Part shown: positions 63,109 through 64,000 of the stretch, one piece after another
Position numbering within the stretch: the first letter of the stretch is position 1
Layout of the letters: every line of letters starts with the position of its first letter
Source of the DNA: Calothrix parasitica NIES-267
GTDB lineage: Bacteria > Cyanobacteriota > Cyanobacteriia > Cyanobacteriales > Nostocaceae
NCBI RefSeq assembly: GCF_002368095.1
Contig: NZ_AP018227.1
Span: 4,613,782 to 4,677,781 of the forward strand
DNA length: 64,000 bases
Direction of reading: 5' to 3'
Program-made: the position numbers and the translations under genes
Notes under the pieces: model-generated
Database searches by the model: none
What the model saw: the letters and a program-made list of their open reading frames with translations, nothing else
Told to the model about the DNA's origin: nothing

Positions 63109-64000
63109 ATGAATAAATTAAACTTACTGACATTATCTTTATTCTCATTAATCATATTATTAGCGATTGCAATTCCTACTAAGGTCGCAGTTGCTGAACC
63201 CGCAAATGATGATGAGATGATACCAACAAAGATTGCAGAAAGATTGCTCAGACTAAATAGAATTGACTTTTATAGAGGAATAAAAAGCAATATCATAGTC
63301 GGAAAATTACCAGAAAATTTACCAGTAGATATTCCTCAACCTGCCCAGACTAAAGTTATCGGTAGTATTGAAAGAGGTGAAAATATGTATGAAATAGCAT
63401 TAGATATACCAGTAGCAGCAACACAAGTAAAATCTTTCTATGAAAATCAATTAATAGAGAAGGAATGGAAACAACAAGAAGATATGTCTCCAAAAAGAGC
63501 TTTTGCAACATCAGCAACTCAGATTGAGGAAAATTTGAGCTTCTGTAAATCAGAAAAAGGTCCTTTATTGCAGCTAAATATTAATCAGTCAGAAAATACT
63601 CTCACAGAAGTTAGTATCTCTTTAAATACTGATGAATCAAATTCTTCTTGTCGATATTTAATTGGAGGTTTACCTTTTAGTTTTGCCAAAACTCCTATAT
63701 TAAGACCACCAGCAAATACGAAAGTAACTCCAAAACAAGTTGGAGGTTTTAGTTCTGAAATGTCTAATTCTATGGCAAATTTAGAATCTCAGCTAAATCT
63801 CCAACAATTAAATCAACATTATATAAGTCAGATGCAAGAAGCTGGTTGGACAAAAATGGCTGATGCACAAAATAATCAAGCTGCTTTTAGTATGTGGTCA
63901 TTGAAAGATAAAGACAATATTTATTGGCAAGGAATGATGAGTATTAAGCCCGTTGAAGCTAAATCAGAAAAATATTTAGCAAATTTGGTTATTATGCAAG
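63109..64000 (+). CDS. Exported protein of unknown function, cut by the right window edge
   Basis: Open frame from ATG 63109 to the window end, at least 297 residues. It starts with a signal peptide (NLLTLSLFSLIILLAIAIPT, cleavage probably after VAVA). The rest is polar and mixed alpha/beta, with two regions of similar pattern: IPVAATQVKSFYENQLIEKE and NLQQLNQHYISQMQEAGWTK. Such short helices, each before a W-K, resemble repeated domains. I recognise no family. It lies 69 nt after the regulator gene on the same strand and may be cotranscribed with it, which suggests an envelope protein controlled by that system. The C-terminus is missing. Confidence 0.75.
   Translation, partial: MNKLNLLTLSLFSLIILLAIAIPTKVAVAEPANDDEMIPTKIAERLLRLNRIDFYRGIKSNIIVGKLPENLPVDIPQPAQTKVIGSIERGENMYEIALDIPVAATQVKSFYENQLIEKEWKQQEDMSPKRAFATSATQIEENLSFCKSEKGPLLQLNINQSENTLTEVSISLNTDESNSSCRYLIGGLPFSFAKTPILRPPANTKVTPKQVGGFSSEMSNSMANLESQLNLQQLNQHYISQMQEAGWTKMADAQNNQAAFSMWSLKDKDNIYWQGMMSIKPVEAKSEKYLANLVIMQ

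Overview
The window is a chromosomal segment of a filamentous, probably heterocystous cyanobacterium. Evidence: photosystem II genes psbH, psbN and psbI; many heptanucleotide tandem repeats (STRR type, units such as GTAGGAA, TTAGGAG, ATTACCA) between genes; AT-rich DNA; and a scytonemin sunscreen locus. Rivularia/Calothrix/Nostoc-like relatives are the best guess; the genus is inference. HIP1 octamers (GCGATCGC) are scarce for this group: I found four by eye.

Region 1 (1-15.1 kb) is mostly housekeeping: rpsU; a pth-tatA-psbH block divergent from psbN; a GH38 alpha-mannosidase with repeat-derived in-frame inserts; an unknown protein; a stand-alone HsdR_N-type nuclease-like protein; an LptD-like DUF3769 protein; psbI; and two tandem hexapeptide-repeat acyltransferases.

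Region 2 (16.4-49.7 kb) is the scytonemin locus. On the minus strand lie a PAS histidine kinase and an AraC-type response regulator, matching the regulators found beside this pathway in Nostoc punctiforme. After a 1.6 kb gap the plus strand runs scyA-scyB-scyC-scyD-scyE-scyF-eboA-eboB-eboC-glycosyltransferase-tyrA-dsbA-eboD-eboE-eboF-trpE(G)-trpC-trpA-trpB-trpD. The trp and tyrA genes supply tryptophan and p-hydroxyphenylpyruvate. ScyB makes indole-3-pyruvate, ScyA couples the two keto acids and ScyC cyclises the product. The Ebo proteins are implicated in moving the monomer to the periplasm, where the exported ScyE and ScyF would act. tyrP, trpF, aroG and a second aroB-type gene are not present between or beside these genes.

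Region 3 (50.7-53.8 kb) holds two neighbouring proteins that I cannot assign to a described family. Both are built of low-complexity repeats and share an NPFAGG motif; the second also has an IGNGNW repeat block. They directly follow trpD and are the best candidates for something undescribed.

Region 4 (54-64 kb) carries an AraC regulator-SDR pair, an exported protein with a proline-rich tail, a Ser/Thr kinase with pentapeptide repeats, two paralogous HisKA_3 sensor kinases divergent from a response-regulator-like gene, and the start of an exported protein cut by the window edge.

The intergenic DNA is repeat-rich: STRRs, a 143-bp MITE-like family (three copies, one upstream of scyA), a nested 154-bp MITE-like element, a dispersed GAGACGTAGC palindrome, two tandem duplications, and a 44-bp perfect inverted repeat flanking scyD-eboA. 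Repeat sequence also enters genes, encoding several C-termini and internal protein inserts. All statements come from reading the sequence; no database search was run.
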